The notes below the pieces were generated by a model, which saw nothing but the letters and a program-made list of their open reading frames with translations, made no database searches and was not told the DNA's origin. Both the position numbers and the translations under genes were made by a program. 64,000 nt of DNA from Gammaproteobacteria bacterium (GTDB taxonomy: Bacteria > Pseudomonadota > Gammaproteobacteria > Pseudomonadales > Pseudohongiellaceae). Shown here piece after piece: positions 17,289 to 28,685 of this stretch. Within the stretch, counting starts at the first letter, position 1; each line of letters begins with the position of its first letter. The stretch lies in NCBI GenBank assembly GCA_019654215.1, contig BPDI01000001.1, positions 1 through 64,000 on the forward strand, written 5' to 3'.

Positions 17289-17751
17289 TTATCGTTCGGG
17301 TTGTGGAATCTGCGTCGTAATAACTGGACCCATTCCCATAATCTGCACAATTACTTCCTCGTCTTTCGCCATGTCATAGTGATGACCTTCTGGCGGTTGA
17401 TAAATAAACGTGCCTTCAGGAACCGCTAGCATGTCATCGGGATTATAAATGTCAGCTTTCGGTCCCCAGGATGTATACCAGGTTCCTTTAATTACAGTGA
17501 TGTAACGCGCCGTGCTGTGGTAGTGGGGTCGACTGCCTGCTCCAGGGGGAAAGTAATACGAATGGCATAAAGGCCGGGCCTGGATGGATCACCATAGATG
17601 GTTTCACTTCGGGCTCCACCCTGAAATAAGTCATCTGGAGTCGCGATAATGAATCCCAAGTCATCTGGTTGTACGCTTTGTGCAGTGGAGGTCTGGAGCA
17701 AAAAGATAGCGAGCGTCATATTGCAAACAATCCGTGCTTTATTAGTTTCAT
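17289..17751 (-). CDS. Exported cupin-domain protein, frameshifted
   Basis: About 150 residues with two frameshifts. A start at 17751 (GGAAAG upstream) gives a signal that joins, after one shift near 17720, to LAIFLLQTSTAQ. The mature part has DDLFQGGARSETIYGDPSRP, then after a shift near 17540 PPGAGSRPHYHSTARYITV, the cupin motif 1 with two histidines, and finally EGTFIYQPPEGHHYDMA, motif 2. It fits a small metal-binding cupin of the anti-sigma or dioxygenase-like kind. It is divergent from the permease and hydantoinase genes and could act on the same compound or be unrelated. Confidence 0.7.
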
Positions 17752-17993
17752 TGTTCTTTCCTCTTTTTGTATAAGCTATTTCGGTAGAGAGTAACTAAAT
17801 TCTGACTCGAGTCATAGGCTTATCGACCCCCTGCCAGGTCGATAAATGTTATTTTAGAACTGCTAATGTGGTGATTAATCTCAACACTTAGAATAACTTC
17901 AACTTACTGGCACTCGGGAAACGATTCAATGCTTTCGGCCAAGGCTTGCATAGGCTAGCATGCATTTTTCCTTGCAATATTGTAGCTTCCGGC

Positions 17994-19299
17994 TTGAGTA
18001 ATTTTACCGACCATTTCGATGAGAGTGCCCGTAAGGCAGTAACAGAGGACGAGACAGTATCAGGCTGGTCAGTGGGCCTCGTGTTATTCGGTATCTGCCT
18101 GACTCTTCCTACCTTGTATACCGGAGCAATTACTTCAGAAAATTTAGGATTTTTGGTACAGCCCAAGCCGTGGGCTTGGCCAGTCTGGTGCTAGCCGTAA
18201 TGTCTATACCGGCAGCCATTGTTGGTGCTCAGACGAGATTTAGTAGTTACCTCATCTACCTTTTTGTATTTGGTAAAAAAGGATCTAACTATGTAAACGC
18301 CTTGCTAGGATTAACTCTGCTTGGATGGTTCGCAGTTACTGCAGGATTTTTTGGTGAAACCCTGCACATCGCTTTTATAGAATTCTTTGGCGCATCACCG
18401 CCTACCTGGTTGCTCACACTGATATCCAGTGCTCTGATTATTGTTACAACAATTTTTGGATTTAAGGCAATTGATCGGCTGGCACTGTTTGCAGTACCGC
18501 TGCTTATTATTTTTCTGATTTATGTGAGCAATTTGTCATTGGGTGGAACAAATTTATCTCGGTGTTGGAGATAGAAGGATCGGATCCGGAATATTTCACT
18601 ACCGCCGTTTCTACGATCATTGGATCTCTCATTGTTGGCGTGGTGTTAATGCCCGATCTTGCTCGTTATGCAAGATCAACTAAGGATTGCATTACTGCAT
18701 CTGTATTTGGGAATGGGGTCGGCAAAAGTTTTGCTATGATGATAGGCGTTATTCCTGCCATGGTAACCGAATTACTGGATCCTATGGCTTATATGATTGC
18801 TCTGGGATTGGTTGGCAGTTCCTTTGCCATTTTAGTATTTGCAACTTGGACTACTAACAGCGTGAATCTTTATAGCTCTACTCTCGCTATTGCTGTTATT
18901 AGGGCGAAGACACAAGAATGGAAGCTCGCCATTACTTGCGGTGCTCTGGGAACTGCGCTGGCAATGATTGGAATTACCGAATACTTCGTAGATTTTTTGG
19001 AGTGGTTTGGTGTAATCGTTCCGCCAGTTGCTGGCATTTATTTAACAGATTACTTTTTCCTGAAACAAAAAAATTACTCCATCGATTTGAAAAATAAAAT
19101 TTCCTGACTATGATCATGCTGCATTGATCGCTTGGATCGTTGCCACAATTATTTCAATTGTGCCTTTGTAAGTGAAATTTCCCTTACCGCTATTCCCAGT
19201 TTGGATGCATTGCTTGTTACAAGCCCCATCTATTTAATCTGTCGTCACGCTTGGCCATCTATGTTGCCGAGGCATGAGGTAGAAGATTTATGCGAATAG
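17994..19299 (+). CDS. NCS1-family nucleobase/hydantoin:cation symporter, frameshifted
   Basis: About 430 residues with at least three frameshifts (near 18170, 18565 and 19108). Eleven or so hydrophobic segments are seen. SVGLVLFGICLTLPTLYTGA matches the first helix of cytosine permease-like transporters, and the segment GSLIVGVVLMPDLARYARS resembles the conserved SLxxGxxxxxDxxRYxR region. The C terminus SLDALLVTSPIYLI lies in a third frame and ends at 19299, overlapping the next start. The TTG at 17994 is the likely start but is uncertain. It would import a nucleobase, hydantoin or allantoin-like ring, in line with the hydantoinase gene that follows. Confidence 0.75.
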
Positions 19300-20820
19300 G
19301 TATCGATGTGGGTGGTACCCATACCGACGCAGTGCTTATGGATGGTTTAACAGTCGTAAGTTCCTATAAGGCGTTAACAACTAGGGATGTAAGACGAGGA
19401 ATTATCGAAGCATTGGACGCAGTGCTCTCAGACGCTGGAGTCGAACCCGCTGCAATTGAAGCAGTTATGATTGGCACGACTCATTTCACTAATGCGGTTA
19501 TTGAGCGCAAAGAGCTCATGAGACCGCGATTATCCGTGCCTGTCTACCCACCGGTTCTGGGCTTCCACCCATGGTCGACTGGCCTAAAGACATAGCAGAA
19601 GTAGTAGGGAACCATTGCTATATGGTATCCGGCGGTCATTTGTTTAATGGAATTCCATTGCTGAGATAAATGATGTAGAAATTGACAAAGTAATCCAGAC
19701 ATTGCAGCAAAAAAGTGAATGACATTGCAGTATCTGCCGCATTCTCACCGGCCAATGCCGAACATGAAATTATCATTAGCAAAAAGGTTCGCGAAAAAAT
19801 TCCCAATGCCAATATTTCGCTCAGTCATGAAATCGGTCGACTCGGAATCCTGAACGAGAAAACGCTGCATTATTAAATGCCTCTCTAGGCAATCTTGCTG
19901 ATCGTTTGTTTCAAACATGCGCATAGCTTTAGAAGAAAGGCAAATTGATTGTCCGTTTTATATTAGTCAAAACGATGGCACGTAATGTCTGCCGACTATA
20001 TTGCGCGCTACCCTGCATTAACCTTTTCCAGTGGCCCCACAAACAGTTTGCGCGGGCTGCGATTCTATCGGGGATCGATAACGCTATCGTCGTAGACATT
20101 GGGGCACTACTTCCGATGTGGGAGTTCTTGCCGACGGATTTCCTCGTGAGAGTAATAGCCATATAAATGTAGGTGGCGTGCGAACAAACTTTCGCATGCC
20201 AGATATATTAACGATAGGGCTGGGAGGAGGAAATTTAGTGCGGGATAGTGGAATATCTATAGGCCCGCAGTCAGTTGGCCACCGCCTGGTAAGTGAAGGT
20301 CTGGGTTTTTGGGGGAGATACCTTAACCACAACCGACATAGCAGTGGCAAATGGATCCTGCGAAGTGGGAGATAAAGATCGCATTTCTCGATTGGACAGC
20401 GATGAAGTGGAAACTGCAACGCAAACGATTCACAACATCATCGACGATGCCATAGATAAGATGCGTCCCAGTAAAAAACCGGTGCCAGTAATATTGGTAG
20501 GCGGTGGTGCGATATTGATCTCAAGACAATTGGAAACAGCGTTGCAGCTAATTCAACCGGAATATGCAGAAGTTGCAAATGCTATTGGTGCAGCAATTGC
20601 ACAGGTAGGCGGTGAAGTCGAATACATCGTGAGTTATTCAGAAATCGAACGTGAAACTGCGTTAAAGAAAATTACTGAAGAAGCAGAACTAAAGGCGATT
20701 TCAGCTGGGGCGGACGAAAGCACACTCAGAGTATTAGATGTAGAAGAAACTACTATGAGCTACATGGATGATGATGCGGCACGACTTCGAATAAAAGTTG
20801 TTGGAGTTTTAAAAAGTTAG
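19290..20820 (+). CDS. Hydantoinase/oxoprolinase family protein, heavily frameshifted
   Basis: About 510 residues. The N-terminal domain begins RIGIDVGGTHTDAVLMDG, the actin-like phosphate loop of hydantoinase A/oxoprolinase. GTTHFTNAVIERK, VSGGHLFNG and a second DIGGTTSDVGVLADG motif follow in other frames, then GGVRTNFRMPDILTIGLGGG and VPVILVGGGAILI near the C terminus. At least five indels interrupt the frame; all domains are recognisable, which fits sequencing error better than decay. The family opens cyclic amides with ATP. The start overlaps the end of the permease gene and DUF917 follows four bases later. Confidence 0.75.
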
Positions 20821-20824
20821 TGTA

Positions 20825-21917
20825 ATGAAAACTATCGGTGCGGAACATATAAAAGATCTTTGTGCAGGGGCTGCTTTTCTTGCCACCGGCGGCGGAGGAG
20901 ACCCCTATGTCTCGCAGCTTCAAGCAGAACGGCTATTAAAAAAGTACGGGCCTGCAACGCTAATGCTACCTGAAGATGTGCCGGATGATTTTTTTGTGGT
21001 AAGCCTCGGCATGGTGGGTGCGCCGACTGTCACTCTAGAACAACTACCAACAGAAGAAGAAGCAATTGGCGCATTAAATAAATACGAAGAAGTAACCGGT
21101 AAGAAAATCGATGCAATCGTTCCTTTTGAAGTAGGTGGAGGTAATAGCACCATTCCTTTATACGTTGCTGCGATGAAGGGTTTGCCTTGTATCGATGGCG
21201 ATGGAATGGGAAGGGCCTTGCCAGAAGCACAGATGATGACCTTTTCTATTTATGGTGCTCACCCAACGCCTGCTGTAGTTATGGATTCATTTAACAACTT
21301 TTTTGGTGCTAAATTGTGAGGATGCTCATAAATTCGAAGTTGAGATTCGCGCTCAGGCGGTAAAAATGGGTGGTATGGTGAGTTCGGCAGAGCATGGCAT
21401 GTCAGGCAGTTTGGTTCGCCGCAGCACAATCCCCGGCACCATCAGTTTCGCCACACAAATAGGAAATCTGATGCGAATGCACGGGGGGTTAATTGATGTC
21501 ATCCAGCCAGAGCTGTTTGAGTTTTTTGGGCAAAGCGATTACGGAATCATCAAACATCTATTTACTGGGAAAGTATTGGACAGCTACCGGGAAATAATCG
21601 GTGGTTATGATGTTGGAACAGCAGAGTTACAAAGTTGCGATGATCCAAATGAAAAAATGTTGCTCTATATAAAGAACGAATATTTAGTAGCAAGAGTTGG
21701 GGAAAAAATAGTTGCCAGTGTTCCAGACTTAATCTGCATCGTGGAGCAGGAAACCAGTAGACCACTAAATGCAGAGCGCATGCGTTATGGGCAGCGAGTT
21801 AGTGTATTTGGAATAGGCTGCACGCATCATTACCGATCACCCGAGGCTTTAAAGGTTACTGAGCCTAGAGCGTTTGGTTTTGATCTGGATTATGTGCCAT
21901 TAGAAGAAATTGATTAA
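20825..21917 (+). CDS. DUF917 domain-containing protein, one frameshift
   Basis: About 363 residues. The start KTIGAEHIKDLCAGAAFLAT followed by GGGGDPY is the hallmark of DUF917. PFEVGGGNSTIPLYVAA, GLPCIDGDGMGRALPEAQM and, after a shift near 21310, VKMGGMVSSAEHGMSG and DLICIVEQETSRPL complete the domain. DUF917 genes are commonly next to hydantoinase/oxoprolinase genes, as here, and are thought to act with them on cyclic amides; the exact reaction is not known. It is the last gene of the permease-hydantoinase-DUF917 operon. Confidence 0.85.
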
Positions 21918-22083
21918 CTGTTTACTGCTAATACGCACTGTCGGTAATAACCGTTATTGAAGGATTAGGTTCAAAAATGCTTTATCTGAATCAGCGACCT
22001 TTTTAAAGCGAGCGGTTAATTCTTTTACTCCAGCTATAGCGAAGTCGCTGGTAATATAGATCATTACAAAATAAAACGTGAGA

Positions 22084-23513
22084 ATGAATATGAAACTAAA
22101 ACTGTCATTGCTTCTGGTCTTCGGTATGACTGCGACTCTGGTTTCGGCACAACAATTAGTAGGCGATAAATTGACTAACGCCCGAGCGGCCGATGGCATG
22201 TATATCAGTTGGAAAGAGCACATCATCGATGATCCTGAAAGTGCTGGTTTCGCCTTAAGCGGCAGTGATGGGTTGGTCATGGCAGACCTAGATCAAGATG
22301 GCTTCGAGGATATAGTTTCCGTTCATGAGTCCGATGAAGAGTATGATTCCACGCAAGAACAGCCAGGATTTGTTCCTCCACCAGCGGGACATGTTCGCAT
22401 CGCATTTGGCTCTTCTGATCCTGATGAATGGTTTAACATTACAATCGCAGAAGGTACAGATTCGCCTGCGCCCGAGGATGCCGTAATCGTAGACATGAAT
22501 GGCGATGGCTATCTAGATGTAATTGCGGCAGCAGAGCTTTCTCATCTGATTTATTTACAAAACCCAGGGAAAAATGCGCGCATAGAAGAATGGAAAAGGC
22601 TGATATTGCCGCAAACCGAAGGGCGCGGTTCTTATATACGTTATTTGCTGGTGATTTTGATGGTGACGGTACCCCTGAACTGACCGCTCCGAATAAAGGT
22701 GCTCAGAGACCTGGCCCCTTCTGACTATGCTCGATCTACCCCAGTAGAATTGCACGTGCTAAGTGGAGATCCTTTAAAGGGGACAGTTGGCGGCGCGTGG
22801 AATTAGGCCGATATAGCATCCCACAACTTTCAGAGCCAGTAGATCTAGATAGTGATGGCGACCTTGATATCGTAGTTGGTACTCGCGGTGAAGGGCGCCT
22901 TTGGGGTTTTTTGAAAATCTTGGTAATGGCAACTTGGATTTTACTGAGCATGCTATAGGAATAAATGGCGCACGTATGGCTGGTTTTAACTTGGAGTATG
23001 TCGATCTTAGTAACGATGGAAGATTGGATATTATTGGAGCATTGGTACTGGATTAGCCTGGATCGAACAACCGGAAAAAATGACGATACTTGGAATGCCT
23101 ATCCTATAGGAGATTTTGCGCCAGACAGTATGACCGGGATGGAGTTCGCTGATATTGATCAAGATGGCGATATGGATTTAATTGGGGGTAGTTATAGCCG
23201 AGGACCTCGTACTGGCGATGGTGATGTTGACATGCATGATGCATTGGGTCGAATAGGATGGTTCGAAAACCCTGGCGATGCCAAAGAAATTTGGACTCGC
23301 CATGATATTTCTCGTCGTAAGCGGGGAATGTTTGATAAATTTATTGCTAGAGATGTGGATAAGGATGGTGATATTGATTTTGTTGCCACTCGAGGCAATA
23401 GCTATCCTTACGATGGTGTGTTCTGGATTGAGCAAATTAGAAGTGAAGAACCAGTAGCAGCTTTTACGCGTGCTCGAGCCGTAGAAAGCGAGGAAATGCC
23501 ACTGCCGAATTGA
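22084..23513 (+). CDS. Exported VCBS/FG-GAP repeat protein, frameshifted
   Basis: About 475 residues broken by several indels between 22640 and 23060. A signal peptide ends near TLVSAQ. Repeats carry calcium-binding D-x-D-x-D-G-type loops: ADLDQDGFEDIVS, VDMNGDGYLDVIAA, DLDSDGDLDIVVG in an intermediate frame, DIDQDGDMDLIGG and DVDKDGDIDFVAT. Six or seven such repeats would form a beta propeller outside the cytoplasm. The role is probably binding or structural. The start is either ATG 22084 or 22090 with GTGAG just upstream. Confidence 0.75.
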
Positions 23514-23667
23514 TGATTCTTGTTTAAGGGAAGACGATTATTTGCTTAGCGCAAAGTGAGGTAAGGTCTGAAAGTTATAAGTAAAAGGAAAGCGCTCTTC
23601 ATAACGCCTGCATTTTTATATTTTTTATTTTTTCTCTGGTACACCAATCTTGAGGGGCCTCTAACTC

Positions 23668-24203
23668 AAGAAGAAATTGATACAGTGCTCTATCGATTAC
23701 AATCTCAACAGGCTTCGCCAGCGGAAATTGCTCGTATGCGCTATTTCATGGAAGAAGACACTGGCAAACAATTCATTATGATTAATTTGATCGACCCTAA
23801 TCCTAATCCTCCTGAACTATCAGGTACTGGACCAGGGGCAAGCAGTGAGCAATTAATGGGCTACTACATGGAGTATATGTATCCCGCACTCTTAAAGCGG
23901 GCCTCCCACCCGGTGTTTGCTGGGACTGCAATAGCACCTTCGATGGATATTATTGGAATAGAAGGGGCGGAATACTGGCAGCAAGGCGCATTGATGCGCT
24001 ATCGAAGTCGAAGAGATTTGTTGCAGATAGCAGCGAACCCGATTTTCAGTGAGCGCCATGATTACAAAAAAGCGGCGCTCACGAAAACTATTGCCTATCC
24101 GGTCGAAGTGAATCTTTATTTAATGGATCCAAGATTTTTGTTGGCATTGATTCTTTTGACTCTAATTTTGACGATTGACGCATTGATTTATCGTCGGACC
24201 TAA
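23668..24203 (+). CDS. Unknown protein with N- and C-terminal membrane helices
   Basis: Not recognised. Reading upstream from 23685 in frame adds SKRKALFITPAFLYFLFFLWYT, a strong membrane helix, and the frame closes at 23662. No ATG lies in that extension; a CTG at 23668 behind GAGG is the best start seen, or an indel hides an ATG. The middle is soluble and contains EEDTGKQFIMINLIDPNP and a YYMEYMYPALLKRA segment. A second helix (FLLALILLTLILTIDALIY) ends the protein at about residue 178. Its middle is reminiscent of DUF1330-type ferredoxin-like domains but I am not sure. Confidence 0.5.
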
Positions 24204-24221
24204 CGTTAGATAAAATTGAAA

Positions 24222-25210
24222 CTAGTTTTCAGCAGCAATACGTTCCTGCATTCGCGCACCACGTAATGAGTTACCCCAAGAATAATTGCCTTCGTGGCAA
24301 GCGTACTCATATAACACTCTTCCCTGTTCCATTCGTGTGAACGGAATCTCCGCAGTAAAGGGTTGTGTATATAGCTGAGGATCAGTAACTGTGTATTTAT
24401 AAAGTATATTGCCCTCGCTGGTTAGTGAAAGTCTTTCTTCTACTTCGAAAGTTTCTGTCGAGAGAATTGGTGGGTAGGAATGCTCGTCTCGGAAATTATT
24501 TGTGTGAATAACTAGCGTGTCGGCTTCCCAATAGCCAATTGAATCGCCCATCCATTTTGGAAATCCATGTTCTGGATGTTCGCTATTAATACGGATTATG
24601 CGGGCATCATAAGGATACTCTCCCAGTATCATAAGATAGTCTTCGGTTTGACAATGTGTGTATAAGGGGAGAGACCGCGCTGAAACATCATTGATAGTTG
24701 AGGGCCAGCTATTAAACATCTCTCCGCAGCCCAGCCGAATTCAGGACCGTCAAGGTAACGACCTGACCTATTGAGGTTGGTAAAAAAATCGTCCCGCTCA
24801 GACGCTTCTTTTAACGGAATTCTCCCATTGGGGGGATCGATTATAAGTGACGTGCGGTATTCGCCATTCACTCGTGCAATGCCAATTGGAAATTCATCAA
24901 AGTCGTCATCGGCTTGATTGGTAACTCGTGAACCAGCTTCGGGTGGTGCGCGATCAGGATCAAGTCGTGATGCTCTTTCATCCAGCTCCAGCAGTGCCTG
25001 ATTAACCAAGGTTATAGCTTCTTCATCTGTGTATCTGCGTTTTTCCCCTAGACCAACAGGTCGCTGCAAAGGTGTTTGATATAGATTATTCCAATAACCC
25101 TGAAAATTCGGATGACCGAATTCGGTGCGTGAAAGCTCTTGGCTTAACACGGCTATGGGCGCTAAGAGGATACCGCTGAAATATAGAAAAGCAGAATAAT
25201 GAAACTTCAT
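24222..25210 (-). CDS. Secreted protein of unnamed family X, copy 1 (one frameshift)
   Basis: About 329 residues when one indel near 24665 is bridged. A signal peptide (FSGILLAPIAVLSQ) is followed by HPNFQGYWNNLYQTPLQRP, YRTSLIIDPPNGRIP, AAERCLIAG, QTEDYLMILGE, MGDSIGYWEADTLVIHTNNF, ILYKYTVTDP and the C-terminal YEYACHEGNYSWGNSLRGAR. The same ordered blocks occur in three other genes in this window (44167, 48230 and 54186), so this is a paralogous family. I know of no function for it. This copy is the most divergent, with YTHIVQ where the others have YNNN. The gene is convergent with the unknown membrane gene. Confidence 0.75.
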
Positions 25211-25458
25211 GAAGTGCTAGTTTTTATTATTTACATCCGCACATTGTTTTTAGTCGTACGATCTCCGACTTCATGTTCAGTATTTAACACTCAAGCCCAG
25301 TCGATTAAAAGCAATTTCGTCGTTCTCCTAAGCATAATTTGATTAAACTATATAAAGAACTTAACGAATCTATGGAGGGACGGATCGGATCAGTTTTTGT
25401 TAGAATAAGTCCGGTATTTGCGCTGGTTTTACGTTCCGGTGAGCAATGAGGATACTAA

Positions 25459-26454
25459 ATGAATAACACTTCTACTTGTGTGGTTGTTGCTGCGTTGTAT
25501 CGCTTTGCTAAGTTTCCTGACTTCGAATCTTTTCGTGAGCCACTCCAAGAACTGATGCTCAAAAAACAGGTGCGTGGAACATTGTTGCTGGCTGCAGAAG
25601 GCATTAATGGCAGTATCGCGGGGTCACGGGACGCTATTGATAGCATACTGGCATGGTTGCATGAAGACGAGCGCTTTAGGGGATTGGAAGCGAAAGAATC
25701 TTATGTGAATGAAAACCCTTTTTATCGAACCAAAGTAAAACTAAAGAAAGAAATCATCTCCATGGGTGTCGAAAATATTGATCCCAACCATATAGTCGGA
25801 ACTTATGTCGAAGCAGTGGACTGGAATGATCTCATTAACGATCCTGAAGTTTTGCTGCTGGATACTCGAAACAAATACGAAGTGGAAATTGGGACTTTCA
25901 AAAATGCAGTCAATCCTGGAACTGATTCCTTTCGTGAGTTTCCTGAATATGTGGAGCAAAATCTCGATCCAATCAAACATAAAAAAGTTGCAATGTTTTG
26001 CACTGGTGGTATTCGCTGCGAAAAATCTACGGCTTATTTAAAACAACAAGGATTTGATAAGGTTTATCATTTAAAAGGCGGCATCCTTAAATACCTCGAA
26101 GAAGTTTCTGAAGAAAATACACTTTGGAACGGTGAATGTTTTGTCTTCGATAATCGTGTAACGGTGAATCATCGATTAGAACAAGGAAGCTATGACCAGT
26201 GCCACGCCTGTCGCATGCCTATTACAGAAAAAGACAAGAATAGAGAGCAGTATCAGAGAGGCGTCAGTTGTCACTACTGTTTTGACAAACAGTCTAAAGA
26301 ACAAGTGATGCGATATGCCGAACGAGAACGCCAAATACAATTAGCGAAACAGAGAGGCGAGGAACATCTGGGCCAGCCCATGGGCGAGACCATGGCAAGA
26401 AGAAGACGAGAAAAATTGCGCCTTAAAGATGAACAACGTAAGACGGTGAAGTGA
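25459..26454 (+). CDS. trhO: tRNA uridine(34) hydroxylase TrhO (YceA/UPF0176), rhodanese-like
   Basis: 331 residues. The N-terminal ferredoxin-like half has [19 protein letters not shown] and [18 protein letters not shown]. The rhodanese half has [17 protein letters not shown] and the active loop [15 protein letters not shown] with the catalytic cysteine near residue 180, then [14 protein letters not shown]-terminal Cys cluster (CHACRMP, CHYC) is also typical. The enzyme takes part in oxygen-dependent formation of 5-hydroxyuridine at tRNA wobble position 34. The protein is cytosolic, intact and monocistronic in appearance, with ATGAGGA-like bases upstream of the ATG. Confidence 0.93.
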   Translation: MNNTSTCVVVAALYRFAKFPDFESFREPLQELMLKKQVRGTLLLAAEGINGSIAGSRDAIDSILAWLHEDERFRGLEAKESYVNENPFYRTKVKLKKEIISMGVENIDPNHIVGTYVEAVDWNDLINDPEVLLLDTRNKYEVEIGTFKNAVNPGTDSFREFPEYVEQNLDPIKHKKVAMFCTGGIRCEKSTAYLKQQGFDKVYHLKGGILKYLEEVSEENTLWNGECFVFDNRVTVNHRLEQGSYDQCHACRMPITEKDKNREQYQRGVSCHYCFDKQSKEQVMRYAERERQIQLAKQRGEEHLGQPMGETMARRRREKLRLKDEQRKTVK

Positions 26455-26498
26455 AACTTTAATTATGAATTCAATGGCAATTGAAAGACGAGAAGCTT

Positions 26499-26908
26499 AT
26501 GGCTCTTGAGCAACCACCTCTAAGTCCATTCGGTGCCTTTATTGGCATTCTATCGATGACTATTCTACAGGCAAAGCAACTTGCTCAGTTGAATTAGAAG
26601 AGCGCCATCTAAATAATGGCGGAAGAGTACACGGTGGTGTGCTCAGTTCCCTAGCGGACACTGCTGCTGGTGCGGCAGTGAGATCGGTAAGGCCTAAAGA
26701 ATCCTTTGCGGCGACTACTGATCTCGCTATTTCCTTTATACGGCCACCGACTGGCAAAAAGCTTAGTGCTAAGGCAGAGGTCTTTCATGCAGGCAAACAA
26801 TTATATCGAGTAGAGATTGCTATCTTCAGTAACAAGAAACTTGTGGCGAAATGCAGCACCACGTTTATGGTCGTTGAGGCACTCAGAGAATTACAGGGAA
26901 AGGAATAG
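26499..26908 (+). CDS. PaaI-type hotdog-fold thioesterase, one frameshift
   Basis: About 136 residues. The start ALEQPPLSPFGAFIGIL joins, after an indel near 26555, to GKATCSVELEERHLNNGG, RVHGGVLSSLADTAAGAAV (the HGG motif and catalytic acidic helix of PaaI-like thioesterases) and DLAISFIRPPTGKKLSA. Such enzymes hydrolyse acyl- or aryl-CoA thioesters in the cytosol. The ATG at 26499 is preceded by AGAAG. It follows trhO by 44 bases and may share its transcript. Confidence 0.8.
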
Positions 26909-27162
26909 TAACTTTTTTACCGATAGCGTTCATTGGAATAATTGTTGGTAGTTTGCTGTGTAAGAATTTTGCTTCTCTATTTCTGTCGATGAGTTCATTC
27001 GGCAAACAGTAATTAATAACTATCCCGCGTCTTCTAGAAAACCGAAATAGTTTCAAGAGATAACTATCTGGATAGTAATGCTGAAAACTAGGCTTATATG
27101 GTAATCTCATTCATGGGTATAAATATTGCTACCAGGTCATCTGAAGAAAGCAGGGGTATAGT

Positions 27163-28542
27163 ATGAAGAGCGAAAACGAATCTAACTTGCAAATTAATCG
27201 TCGTGACTTCCTTAAGAAAAGTGCGATTGCGTCTTCAGTATTAATCGTACCTCGGCATGTTCTCGGTGGATCATCCCATGTTGCTCCGAGCGATAAGGTT
27301 AACATCGCAGGTGTGGGTGCGGGTGGAAGAGGACGTGCGAACATTCGAGCCTGTGCACACGAAAACATTTACGCCCTTTGTGATATTGATGATGATCAAG
27401 TGGCACAAACCCTCAGTGAAGACTGGGCGGCTTCATTCAACGGTCGGGCAAAAACTTATCGCGACTATCGAGAAATGTTGGAAAACGAGTCTGAGCTCGA
27501 TGCCGTGTTATTAGTACTCCAGATCATATGCATACACCAATTGCGGCAGCAGCAATGGATTTGGGAAAACACCTTTATATAGAAAAAACCCCTTTGTCAT
27601 ACGGTCGCAGAAGCACGCTTTCTAGCGAGACGGGCCCAACAAACAAATATCGTTTCCCAGATGGGAAACCAGGGTCATGCGGAGGAGGGAGGACGCCTAA
27701 TTAATGAATGGGTAGCCAAAGGCGTACTTGGTAAGGTCCAAGAAGTACATTGCTGGACTAATCGTCCAGTTTGGCCTCAGGGTATTAATCGGCCGGTTGG
27801 ATCGGATTCCATTCCTTCCAGCATAGATTGGGATTTATGGCTGGGAGCGGCCCCCCACAGACCTTATTTGGCTGATCGCTATCATCGATTTAACTGGCGG
27901 GGGTGGATGGATTTTGGCACCGGCGTAGTGGGGGATATGGGCGCTCACATTATCGATCATCCCTATTGGGCCCTAGATCTTGGTCTTCCTACAAAAATTT
28001 CTGCTAGTTCCAGTCGATTTGGAGCAGATTTCGAAACCTTTCCCATGGCTTCTAAAATTCATTTCGAATTTCCAGCCAAAGGCAATCGTCCTTCGGTGAA
28101 AATGACATGGTATGACGGCGGTCTGTTGCCGGAAAGGCCAGAAATACTCGAACAAGGTCGAATGATGGGAGATAACGATGGCGGCGTGCTGATTGTAGGA
28201 GATAAAAACACGCTGATGCACGGTGTCTATGGACGTGAGCCACGTCTCATACCAGAGACAAAACATATCGAGTATCAACAACCTGAGAGGACAATGGCCC
28301 GTTCACCTGGGATTCATCAAGAATGGATCGACGCTATTAAGGACCGTAGCAAAATGACCACTTCTCATTTTGAGTATTCAGGGCCTCTCTCGGAGACCAT
28401 GCTACTTGGTAATATTGCAACCGTACGAGCCAGTGAAAACAAAATTCTTGAGTATGATGATGAAAATATGCGATTCACTAATGATGATGGAGCAAACTCA
28501 TATCTCGATAAAGATTATCGATCAGGTTTTGGATTGGGGTAA
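27163..28542 (+). CDS. Tat-exported Gfo/Idh/MocA-family oxidoreductase, one or two frameshifts
   Basis: About 460 residues. The Tat signal [19 protein letters not shown] begins the protein. The Rossmann part follows with [18 protein letters not shown] and, across an indel near 27515, the [20 protein letters not shown] and EKTPL segments that match the DxxHxxP and EKP signatures of the family. The C-terminal domain has [32 protein letters not shown] and [16 protein letters not shown]. It would oxidise or reduce a sugar-like substrate with tightly held NAD(P) in the periplasm. A second shift lies near 27595. The adjacent monoheme gene may be linked. Confidence 0.8.
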
Positions 28543-28685
28543 TTGCAAACAATAATTATTAGAAGTAAACCAAAGTCGAATGGAGTGCGTAACAATATTG
28601 AATTCGTGCTGTTGCAATAGATTCGTGGCTTGTAGTCAGAATTGCGCTAACAAAAAAATCAGGAAATCTTAAAGTTGAAAAAAGT

